Assembly: GCA_020851885.1 (NCBI GenBank)
Contig: JADZBW010000047.1
Coordinates: 1 to 8,036, forward strand
Direction of reading: 5' to 3'
Source: Fimbriimonadaceae bacterium
Lineage (GTDB): Bacteria; Armatimonadota; Fimbriimonadia; Fimbriimonadales; Fimbriimonadaceae
DNA length: 8,036 nucleotides
Position numbers and translations under genes: made by a program. Positions 1 to 6,269 of the stretch are shown here, one piece after another (the stretch's first letter is position 1; the number at the start of each line of letters is the position of its first letter). A model generated the notes under the pieces. The model searched no databases, was not told where the DNA came from, and saw nothing but the letters and a program-made list of their open reading frames with translations.

Positions 1-47
1 AGCGTCGAACGCGCTTTCGCTCACCCTTGAAGATTTCCGGTTCTTGC

Positions 48-731
48 TCAAGCCGACGCTTGCGGCTCGCTTTCTTGTGCAGGAACTGGTGGTTGTTGTG
101 CGACTTCCGTCGCAGGATCTTCCCTGTTCCCGAGATCTTGAACCGCTTCGCTGCCGTCTTGTTTGTTTTCAGCTTTGGCATTCTTCTTATTTCCTGTTTG
201 CGGCTTGGGATTCAGCACCATGATCATCATTCGTCCGTCGAGCGAAGGCGTTCTTTCGACGACGGCGATCTCTTTGACGAGATCCGCGAACATCTCCAGT
301 TTCCTCCGTCCGAGTTCCGGATGGGTGATTTCCCGAGCCTTGAACATGCAGGTCACCTTGACCTTGTGTCCCTCTTCCAAGAAGCGCGTCGCATTTCGGA
401 CAAGGAATCCGAGATCGTGTTCCGCAATTCTCGGACTGATCTTTATACCCTTTACCTCTTGCTGTTTGCTCTTCTTGTCCTTCCCTTGCTTGCCTTCCAG
501 GTATTTGTGCTTCCCGTAGTCGATGATCTTGCATACAGGTGGCTGGGCAGTGGGAGAAACAAGCACGAGGTCGAGCCCCTCGTCTCTAGCCATTTGGAGA
601 GCCTGCCGGCTCTGCATGATTCCAAGTTGCTGGCCTTCCGAGCCAATGACTCGGACGTCGCGATACTTCAAAACTCGTTGATTGATCTCCGGACCGGGCT
701 CGGGGCGCGGAGGCCTTCTAAATCCTGCTAT
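48..731 (-). CDS. infC: Translation initiation factor IF-3, probable ATA start
   Basis: IF-3 binds the 30S subunit, keeps 50S away and checks start-codon/initiator-tRNA pairing. The 227-residue product has the N-domain signature INQRV (16-20) followed by VRVIGSEGQQLGI (26-38), the linker-side motif CKIIDYGKHKYL (67-78), and a C-domain with GHKVKVTCMFKAREITHPE (121-139). A tail of about 50 residues after MVLNPKP (171-177), rich in Lys/Glu/Gln/Pro, is longer than the usual IF-3 end. Start choice: reading upstream in frame, no ATG, GTG or TTG occurs before a TGA (738-740), except a TTG at 671 that would remove the conserved N-terminal motif. An ATA at 731 lies 6 nt after GAGGTGA, so I place the start there. 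Non-AUG starts on infC allow autoregulation in E. coli, which uses AUU. In many bacteria rpmI and rplT follow; here that side lies off the window. Confidence 0.93.
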   Translation of the reverse strand: MAGFRRPPRPEPGPEINQRVLKYRDVRVIGSEGQQLGIMQSRQALQMARDEGLDLVLVSPTAQPPVCKIIDYGKHKYLEGKQGKDKKSKQQEVKGIKISPRIAEHDLGFLVRNATRFLEEGHKVKVTCMFKAREITHPELGRRKLEMFADLVKEIAVVERTPSLDGRMMIMVLNPKPQTGNKKNAKAENKQDGSEAVQDLGNREDPATEVAQQPPVPAQESEPQASA

Positions 732-737
732 GTTGTT

Positions 738-744
738 TCACCTC
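738..744 (-). promoter_or_regulatory. Shine-Dalgarno of infC
   Basis: On the minus strand GAGGTGA stands 6 nt before the ATA codon at 731. The site contains the in-frame TGA stop, so translation cannot begin further upstream. This site decides the infC start: the TTG at 671 has only a GGAG about 14 nt away, and the ATC at 686 has GGAG directly abutting it. Confidence 0.75.
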
Positions 745-769
745 GAATGTTCGCATTTGTGGACCCGTT

Positions 770-798
770 AGTATATCTCGGGTAATTCTGACGGGCAA
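770..798 (-). promoter_or_regulatory. Sigma-70-type promoter of infC
   Basis: On the minus strand a -35 box TTGCCC (plus-strand 793-798; 4 of 6 to consensus) is followed by a 17-nt spacer and a -10 box TATACT (770-775; 5 of 6). Transcription would start near 762-764, leaving a leader of about 32 nt before the ATA codon that contains the Shine-Dalgarno. The assignment is from consensus matching only. Confidence 0.6.
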
Positions 799-880
799 AG
801 AGGGATAAAGGTTGCATCTGCTTGAACAGGCCTTCTCGCAGGTATTCTCAGAGTCAGATTCACTTCGAATGGTTTGAAAA

Positions 881-3076
881 ATGAGTCTTCAAGAATCTCC
901 TTATTCTGTGTGGCATTCGGCCCAGCGTGTGTGCGTCATCGGCGCGGGAACCATGGGAGCCGGCATTGCGGCCCACCTGGCCAACGTCGGCTTCCAAGTA
1001 ACTCTGCTCGACGTTACGCGAGAAGCCGCCGTGGAAGGCCTCGCTCGTGCCAAGGCCGCGAAGCCTCCCCATTTCTACCTCCCCGAGCGCGCTCAAGAGA
1101 TAGAAGTTGGCGGAATTCGAGAGTCCCACGAGAGTATTCAAAAGGCGGACTGGATTTGCGAAGCCATCGTCGAGAAGTTGGACCTTAAGCGGCAGCTCTT
1201 TTCAGAAATCGAGGCCCTGATTCGCCCTGATGCAATGGTCTCGACAAATACGAGCGGGCTGCAAATCGCCTTGCTTGCCGAAGGACGATCCGAATCTTTC
1301 CGTCGGCGTTTCCTGGGAACCCACTTCTTCAATCCTCCCCGCTACCTGAAGCTCCTTGAACTCATTCCGACCACGGACACCGATCCGGAGGCACTCAGCG
1401 CCATGTCCAACTTCCTTGAAGAACGGGTAGCAAGGCGGGTCGTGATCGCCAAAGACACTCCCGGCTTCATCGCCAATCGATACGGAATGTGGGCGATGTA
1501 CCACGCCATCCATACCGCAGAGAAGCTTCACCTCGACATCGAGCAGGTGGACGCCATCACGGGTCCGTTCTTGGGACGCCCTCGCAGTGGGAGTTTCCGA
1601 CTTAACGACATCGTGGGTCTGGATATCATGGCGGACATCGCCGCGAACCTGGTCCAACGCTGTCCACAGGATCCCCACATGTCGAACTTCGACGCCCCGA
1701 AGTCGATGTCGGCTCTGATGGAAAAGGGCTGGATTGGCGACAAGGTAAGGCAAGGCTACTATCGCAAAGAGGGTAAGGAGCTACTCGCCCTGAATCTACA
1801 GACATTCGCCTATAGCCAGCGCGAAGAACCGGACCTGCCGTCCCTGGTCGAACTTGGGAAGAAGCCCCTTGGCGAGCGAATTACCGAAGCGATGACCCGC
1901 CGTGACGAGGTGGGAGAATTCCTGCGCAACCACCTCGTTCCCGTCCTCCAATACGCAGTCTATTTGAAGGATGAGATCAGCCACTCGGTCCTCGATTTCG
2001 ATCGCGTCATGATGTGGGGCTTTGGCTGGCAAATGGGCCCGTTCGCGATGATCGACGCGATTGGCGCCGATAAGCTCGGTCTTCCTTCCGAACCCAATTT
2101 CGGGACTGGCACGATGCGCTCGGCAGCCGGAGCTTACGTTCCCACGCCCGCCGAGCCGGAATACGCCCAACTTCGAGATTTTCAGATCATCGACAAGGGT
2201 GAATCCTTCAACCTCTACGAACTGGGTGAGGGAGTCCAGGCCGTCGCCCTAAAGACCAAGATGGGCGTGATCACGCCTGAGTTGGTGGCCGAACTCGGAG
2301 ACTTTGCGAAGTCTCGTGGCCAGCAACCCTTCGTCTTAACCAGCGAACAGCGATCCTTTTCCGTTGGCTATGATCTCAAAATCTTCGATGCGGCAATCGA
2401 GCGCAAAGACTTCGATTCCATCGAAGGAGCGCTTGAAAGGCTCCAGCAGCTCGGAGAAACTTTGGAAGGCTGCGAAGCGGTAGCCGCCGTTTTTGGGCAT
2501 TGTTTGGGCGCGGGACTCGAAGTTGCCTTGTCCTGTGCCCGCATTGCCGCGCATCCAGAATCGAACATTGGTTTGCCTGAAGCCAAAGTTGGCCTCCTTC
2601 CCGCCGGGCGCGGCACCACCTTGATGCGACTCTACAATCAGTTTTCTGCGAAACGGCTGGCCGAAATCGCGAAGACTCTCACCGATGGGACGATCTCGAT
2701 GAATGCCGATCACGCCCGATCTCTGGGATATCTCAGGCAAACCGACGTTACGGTTTACCACCCAGATCGCCTGCTCACCGAAGCGGCTCGACTTGCCAAG
2801 ACTTGTGGATCGACGAAGCGACCTTATTGGCATACCCCGGAAGGACCGATTAGCGGAATGATCGATCGAGAACTGGAGGAAGGTAGGAAAAGCGGCATCT
2901 TCTCAGACCATGACAAGACGATTGGCGACAAGTTCCGCGTGATCTTTGCCAAAGCCGTCTCCTACGAAGATGCATTGCGATTGGAGCGGGTTGAGTTTGT
3001 CGATCTATGCAAACGAGCGCTTTCCCACGCCCGCATCAAACACATGCTCGAGGACAACAAGCCGTTGAGAAACTAG
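881..3076 (+). CDS. fadN: FadN-type 3-hydroxyacyl-CoA dehydrogenase / enoyl-CoA hydratase fusion
   Basis: This 731-residue beta-oxidation enzyme is predicted to hydrate trans-2-enoyl-CoA and oxidise 3-hydroxyacyl-CoA with NAD in the cytoplasm. The dehydrogenase comes first: a Rossmann fold with GAGTMG (21-26), STNTSG (121-126), THFFNPPRYLKLLELIP (147-163) giving the catalytic pair His148/Glu160 at the family's 12-residue spacing, then DTPGFIANR (192-200) and C-terminal dehydrogenase domains to about 430. The crotonase part spans roughly 450-640, with oxyanion-side FSVGYDL (493-499), GAGLE (Glu547) and LPE (Glu567), matching the two catalytic glutamates of rat enoyl-CoA hydratase. Dehydrogenase-first order fits Bacillus FadN (about 790 residues, so this one is somewhat shorter) and not FadB. 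The ATG at 881 has little Shine-Dalgarno, but about 16 residues before the first strand is plausible. etfBA lies downstream, consistent with fatty-acid oxidation. Substrate chain length cannot be told. Confidence 0.9.
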   Translation: MSLQESPYSVWHSAQRVCVIGAGTMGAGIAAHLANVGFQVTLLDVTREAAVEGLARAKAAKPPHFYLPERAQEIEVGGIRESHESIQKADWICEAIVEKLDLKRQLFSEIEALIRPDAMVSTNTSGLQIALLAEGRSESFRRRFLGTHFFNPPRYLKLLELIPTTDTDPEALSAMSNFLEERVARRVVIAKDTPGFIANRYGMWAMYHAIHTAEKLHLDIEQVDAITGPFLGRPRSGSFRLNDIVGLDIMADIAANLVQRCPQDPHMSNFDAPKSMSALMEKGWIGDKVRQGYYRKEGKELLALNLQTFAYSQREEPDLPSLVELGKKPLGERITEAMTRRDEVGEFLRNHLVPVLQYAVYLKDEISHSVLDFDRVMMWGFGWQMGPFAMIDAIGADKLGLPSEPNFGTGTMRSAAGAYVPTPAEPEYAQLRDFQIIDKGESFNLYELGEGVQAVALKTKMGVITPELVAELGDFAKSRGQQPFVLTSEQRSFSVGYDLKIFDAAIERKDFDSIEGALERLQQLGETLEGCEAVAAVFGHCLGAGLEVALSCARIAAHPESNIGLPEAKVGLLPAGRGTTLMRLYNQFSAKRLAEIAKTLTDGTISMNADHARSLGYLRQTDVTVYHPDRLLTEAARLAKTCGSTKRPYWHTPEGPISGMIDRELEEGRKSGIFSDHDKTIGDKFRVIFAKAVSYEDALRLERVEFVDLCKRALSHARIKHMLEDNKPLRN

Positions 3077-3489
3077 CCCCCAGATTGTCGGTCGCGGGGC
3101 GATTTGAGAAACAACCAGATCGTCTTTCCCAGATATCGGTAGGATGCATGAACTCCAACCAAGCATGCGTCCGGAGTTGGAAACACGTTTCCACGGGCCC
3201 AAGCCGTCACACTGAATTGCTTGCCGGGTGCGATGCGCCTGATCTCGTACGGAGGATTGAACCTTCTACTGAGGATATAAAGGCCCGCCTCCTGTATACA
3301 GACGCTCTCGACGGGCTCCGAACCGACATTTCGAAAGACGATCGTGAACTTCGTCTCGGGCCCGATCGTCTTCATCGTTCCCTGGATTGCCAGTGGAAAG
3401 AGGACGCTCCTTTGCGAAGACTGTGCGATACCATGTCTTGGGAATATCGTGGCCGCCAGACCCAAAACAAACATCATCCAATGGCGCAT
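3073..3489 (-). CDS. Small secreted protein of unknown function
   Basis: I do not recognise a named family. The 138-residue product begins with a Sec-type signal: MRHWMMF, then a hydrophobic stretch to about residue 16, with likely cleavage after GIA or near Gln23. The mature part of about 115 residues alternates short hydrophobic strands with turns (TKFTIVFRNVGSEPV at 46-60; APGKQFSVTAWARG at 87-100; GKTIWLFLK at 121-129), which suggests an immunoglobulin-like beta sandwich. Two cysteines, Cys64 and Cys109, could form a disulfide outside the cytoplasm. The ATG has AAGG 7 nt upstream. The gene runs against fadN and the stop codons overlap in a CTAG. It is divergent from etfB across 73 nt. It is preferred over the opposite-strand frame here because it has a proper start, signal peptide and patterned hydrophobicity. 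Confidence 0.7.
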   Translation of the reverse strand: MRHWMMFVLGLAATIFPRHGIAQSSQRSVLFPLAIQGTMKTIGPETKFTIVFRNVGSEPVESVCIQEAGLYILSRRFNPPYEIRRIAPGKQFSVTAWARGNVFPTPDACLVGVHASYRYLGKTIWLFLKSPRDRQSGG

Positions 3490-3562
3490 CTAGTAACCTT
3501 ATACGCGACTTTGCCGACCGTTTGACTACGATTTCGGTTCGCGCAAGGATTCCTGGTATTCA

Positions 3563-4300
3563 ATGAAGATTCTAGTTCCTGTGAAAAGGGTCGTCGACCC
3601 CTATGCCAAAGTTCGCCCACTACCCGACGGATCGGGCCTCGATCTGGGGAATGTCAAGTTCGAAATCAACCCTTTTGACGAAATCGCCGTTGAAGAAGCC
3701 GTTCGTCAAAAAGAGAAAGATCCTTCGGTAGAGATCACGGTTGTCAGTATCGGAACCGCAGAGTGCGAGGATCAGCTGCGAAAAGCGCTCGCCATTGGCG
3801 CGGACAAGGCAATCCTCATCGAGACGACCGCGGTCTTCGATTCACCGGGAATCGCGGGAGAATTGGCTGAGTTGGCCAAGGAACTTTCCCCGGACATCAT
3901 CCTGATGGGTAAGCAGGCAACGGATGACGACTGCAATCAGGCAGCGCAGATGCTCGCCGCAAAGCTCGACTGGCCACAGGCGACTTTTGCCTCGAAAGTC
4001 GTCCTTTCGGGTCAGTCGGCGTCGGTAACGCGGGAAACGGATTCCGGCGAAGAGACCCTTCAGCTACCGTTGCCTGCCGTGATCACCAGCGATCTTCGAT
4101 TGAATGAGCCCCGGTACATCGCCCTTCCTGGCATCATCAAGGCACGAAGCAAACCGCTCGACAGGCGACCAGCCAAGACTTCCCCAAGCCCGAAAACGCG
4201 AATCGCTTTCATGGAGACGCCGGCCGCTCGGTCAGCGGGGAGAAAGATCGCCAATGTCGATGAGCTTCTATCAGCGCTAAAAGAAAGAGGTGCCCTCTAG
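3563..4300 (+). CDS. etfB: Electron transfer flavoprotein beta subunit
   Basis: EtfB is the smaller subunit of the EtfAB heterodimer. In classical ETFs it binds AMP and forms the surface that docks onto acyl-CoA dehydrogenases; the electrons pass on towards the quinone pool. The 245-residue length is normal. Visible motifs are the N-terminus MKILVPVKRVVDP, NPFDEIAVEEAVR (36-48), the nucleotide-binding GKQATDDDCNQ (116-126), and the subunit signature LRLNEPRYIALPGIIKA (178-194), which leads into the partner-recognition loop. The ATG agrees with the family start; AAGGA at 3545-3549 is a rather distant ribosome binding site (13 nt). The stop codon shares one base with the etfA GTG. Together with fadN it points to beta-oxidation, although ETFs also serve other dehydrogenases. 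I see nothing that would mark it as a bifurcating type, but motif reading alone cannot exclude that. Confidence 0.95.
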   Translation: MKILVPVKRVVDPYAKVRPLPDGSGLDLGNVKFEINPFDEIAVEEAVRQKEKDPSVEITVVSIGTAECEDQLRKALAIGADKAILIETTAVFDSPGIAGELAELAKELSPDIILMGKQATDDDCNQAAQMLAAKLDWPQATFASKVVLSGQSASVTRETDSGEETLQLPLPAVITSDLRLNEPRYIALPGIIKARSKPLDRRPAKTSPSPKTRIAFMETPAARSAGRKIANVDELLSALKERGAL

Positions 4301-5193
4301 TGTCCCGATTGCTATTGATCGCCTTCCAAGGCCATGAAGCCGAGCAACTCTCAGGTTTCGCTCAGAAACTCGGGCTGCCGTACGATGTGCTCTCTTTGGA
4401 TAGCAAAGCGGCCCTCGATCTCGGTGCCGACTTGGTGATCCAGGTCGCCCTGTCCGATATTCCGCCCGCCGACGGACTCGCCAAGGGACTTCAGCCGATC
4501 GTCGCACCGTACAGTCACATCGCGGCCGTTTCCAATATGGCGACCAAGGATGTCCTTGCCCGGTTGGCCGGACTCTGTGATGGGTCGATGGTCACCGATG
4601 CTGTAGACCTCGATTCGCCAACCCTGTTCAAGAGACCGATGGTCGCAGGATCGGTCATCGCAACGGTCAAAGTTCTTGCGCTTCCCGTCTTCCTAACGGT
4701 ACGGCCGGCCGGATTCCCAAAGCCGGCAAAGCAAGGAACTTCTCAGACATCGCAGGTTTCGTTGGTTTTGAAATCTAAGGCATCGCGGATCGATTCCACA
4801 AGTCGTGGCGGCGCCCGACCCGATCTCAGTCAGGCCAAAGTCGTGGTGAGTGGCGGACGTCCGCTCAAGGATGCGGCGACCTTTGAACAAGTCATCGGCG
4901 GACTTGCCGATCAATTGGGAGGAGCCGTTGGAGCCACCCGTGCGGCCGTGGACTCGGGCATCGCCCCCAATGAGTTGCAGGTCGGACAGACCGGAAAGAT
5001 CGTTGCCCCGGATCTTTACATTGCCGCGGGAATCTCCGGGTCCACCCAACACATGGCCGGAATCAAGGACTCGAAGACGATCGTTGCCATCAACAAGGAT
5101 CCCGACGCGCCCATTTTCGAATTTGCCGACCTCGGACTGGTTGCCGATCTCTATCAGGCCATTCCGGAACTACGAGAAAAACTGGGCAAGTAG
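4300..5193 (+). CDS. etfA: Electron transfer flavoprotein alpha subunit
   Basis: EtfA carries the redox-active FAD of the EtfAB complex. The 297 residues comprise an N-terminal alpha/beta domain (about 1-160), a short variable linker, and the conserved FAD-binding domain: VVSGGRPLKD (182-191), GATRAAVDSG (211-220), VGQTGKIVAPDLYIAAGISG (228-247), STQHMAGI (248-255) and IVAINKDPDAPIFEFADLGL (261-280). The Arg214, Thr231 and GISGxxQH elements are the expected FAD contacts of the family. It starts with GTG, whose G is the last base of the etfB stop (TAGTG). GAGGTG sits 7 nt upstream inside etfB, so the two subunits are probably translated in a coupled way, as suits a 1:1 heterodimer. It is slightly shorter than the usual 310-320 residues, mainly in the N-terminal domain and linker. 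Confidence 0.95.
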   Translation: MSRLLLIAFQGHEAEQLSGFAQKLGLPYDVLSLDSKAALDLGADLVIQVALSDIPPADGLAKGLQPIVAPYSHIAAVSNMATKDVLARLAGLCDGSMVTDAVDLDSPTLFKRPMVAGSVIATVKVLALPVFLTVRPAGFPKPAKQGTSQTSQVSLVLKSKASRIDSTSRGGARPDLSQAKVVVSGGRPLKDAATFEQVIGGLADQLGGAVGATRAAVDSGIAPNELQVGQTGKIVAPDLYIAAGISGSTQHMAGIKDSKTIVAINKDPDAPIFEFADLGLVADLYQAIPELREKLGK

Positions 5194-5253
5194 CCTTATC
5201 GGACGATCAACGGGAATACGAATGGCCCATTTGTCCGTCTTATGACAAGGAGT

Positions 5254-5267
5254 CGAGCGAAGGCTCG
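5254..5267 (+). other. Small hairpin between etfA and the parvulin-like gene
   Basis: CGAGC, loop GAAG, GCTCG forms a perfect 5-bp stem 6 nt before the Shine-Dalgarno of the next gene. No T tract follows, so it is not a convincing intrinsic terminator. It could protect the processed 5' end of the downstream part of the message or tune ribosome access. The rest of the 92-nt gap (5194-5285) shows no clear promoter. Confidence 0.3.
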
Positions 5268-5273
5268 CATAAC

Positions 5274-5279
5274 GGAGGA
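5274..5279 (+). promoter_or_regulatory. Strong ribosome binding site of the parvulin-like gene
   Basis: GGAGGA lies 6 nt before TTG at 5286. It favours that TTG over the in-frame ATG at 5298, which would be 18 nt away and would cut off the positively charged start of the signal peptide. Confidence 0.75.
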
Positions 5280-5285
5280 AATATC

Positions 5286-6266
5286 TTGAGGAAATGGATG
5301 AGCCTGTTCGGGCTTTCAATGCTGGCTGTCGTTGGATTCGCACAGGTCGATCTCAACCGAACAGTGGTTGTTATCAATGGCGAAGAGATCAAGGGCGGCG
5401 AGTATTACCACCGTATGGAGTTCCTCACTGGCGTGGGTAAGCCGATGAATCAGGGCGTTGCCGAGTTCCCACCCGGGTTCTTGACCATCGAACAGCTCAT
5501 CACCGAGCGCCTCGTCCTTCAGCTCGCTAAGGATAAGGGCGTCTACCCTACCGATCCGGAAGTCGAGAATGAGATCAAGAATCGGCTCGTGGAGGAACCC
5601 AAGCTCCTTGAGAATTGGCTCAACAGCGGACGAACCGATGTCGAGCTGCGCTATACGATTCGCCTTGAATTGGCCCAGTTTAAGATCTCAACCGCTGGCA
5701 TCAACGTGACCGACCAAGAGGTCGAGTTGCACTACAAGCAAAACCCGGCGATGTACACGATTCCCAAACGTGTGAAGCTATCGGTGATCGTCGTTCGCGA
5801 TCCGGACAGCAAAGATAAGGTCGATGCGGGCCTCAAGGCTGGGAAGACGTTCGCGGAAATGGCCAAGACCTACAGCGAGGATGTCACCAAGGGCATCGGA
5901 GGCGAATTGGGGACCATCAACATGGGGGCGCTGAGTGAGACGGTCCGAACTTCTCTCGAAGGAGTGAAAATCGGCCAGGCGACGGAGTGGATTACAACCC
6001 CCAATGCCCAGGCGAAGTTTCTCCTTCAGGACGTCATCCCCGCCAAGAAGATCGAGTTGGACGCGAAGTTGAAACGGGAGATTCGACGCCGCCTCATGCT
6101 GGACAAAGGCGCCGTCAAAAACAACATCGCGAAGGAGATGTTCGACCTTCGAAGCAAGGCAAACATCGACATCAAGGACAAAGGCTTCGCCGAAGCCTAT
6201 GCCCGCTACATTGAAGCGTACAAGAAGGACATCGCCGTCAAAGGTGCTGGGGCAGGCGGAAATTAG
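5286..6266 (+). CDS. Secreted SurA/PrsA-like parvulin-fold protein, rotamase histidines missing
   Basis: This is probably an envelope chaperone of the SurA/PrsA group, which binds unfolded exported proteins. The 326 residues begin with a signal peptide (MRKWM, hydrophobic core to 18, likely cleavage at GFA-Q, 19/20). There is no lipobox cysteine, so unlike Bacillus PrsA it should be soluble in the periplasm. Residues 25-150 form a helical SurA_N-like region starting VVVINGEEIKGGEY. A parvulin-type rotamase domain spans about 160-252, recognised by AGLKAGKTFAEMAKTYSED (181-199), GGELG (205-209) and the end around TTPNAQAKFLLQDV (237-250). A charged helical tail follows. The two histidines typical of parvulins (RHILV and GxH) correspond to Ser166 and about Phe245, and no histidine occurs after residue 149, so isomerase activity is doubtful. 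Start TTG; mazG begins 3 nt after the stop. It belongs with SurA/PrsA-type foldases; no exact symbol is justified. Confidence 0.82.
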   Translation: MRKWMSLFGLSMLAVVGFAQVDLNRTVVVINGEEIKGGEYYHRMEFLTGVGKPMNQGVAEFPPGFLTIEQLITERLVLQLAKDKGVYPTDPEVENEIKNRLVEEPKLLENWLNSGRTDVELRYTIRLELAQFKISTAGINVTDQEVELHYKQNPAMYTIPKRVKLSVIVVRDPDSKDKVDAGLKAGKTFAEMAKTYSEDVTKGIGGELGTINMGALSETVRTSLEGVKIGQATEWITTPNAQAKFLLQDVIPAKKIELDAKLKREIRRRLMLDKGAVKNNIAKEMFDLRSKANIDIKDKGFAEAYARYIEAYKKDIAVKGAGAGGN

Positions 6267-6269
6267 CGG

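Noticed and set aside
1..47. Possible start of another minus-strand gene (GTG at 24) after infC, or a 7-bp inverted repeat (1-7 with 54-60)
   Set aside because: Only eight codons are visible and they do not look like rpmI. The inverted repeat has a loop of 46 nt, no T tract, and overlaps the end of infC, so chance is likely.
671..671. TTG at 671 as the infC start
   Set aside because: It would remove the conserved INQRV strand and has no properly spaced Shine-Dalgarno, unlike ATA at 731.
27..785. 252-codon open frame on the plus strand across infC
   Set aside because: It is antisense to a certain IF-3 gene, starts with TTG without a matching family, and has an Arg/Phe/Leu-rich composition typical of a shadow frame.
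812..850. Promoter for fadN (TTGAAC at 822 with TATTCT at 843)
   Set aside because: The spacer is only 15 nt and both boxes match 4 of 6. The gene must have a promoter in 732-880, but I cannot place it.
1202..1753. 183-codon minus-strand frame inside fadN, and similar ones within etfA, the parvulin-like gene and mazG
   Set aside because: Antisense shadows of well-supported genes, with no start signals or family features.
3076..3100. GCCCC/GGGGC inverted repeat as a fadN terminator
   Set aside because: A 5-bp stem with a 15-nt loop and no T run; it lies within the coding part of the convergent gene.
3007..3525. 172-codon plus-strand frame after fadN
   Set aside because: It begins inside fadN in another frame and is antisense to the signal-peptide-bearing minus-strand gene; the sequence has no recognisable features.
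3522..3550. Promoter for etfBA (TTGACT at 3522)
   Set aside because: The -35 is good, but at 17 nt the -10 would be AAGGAT, which coincides with the likely ribosome binding site, leaving too short a leader.
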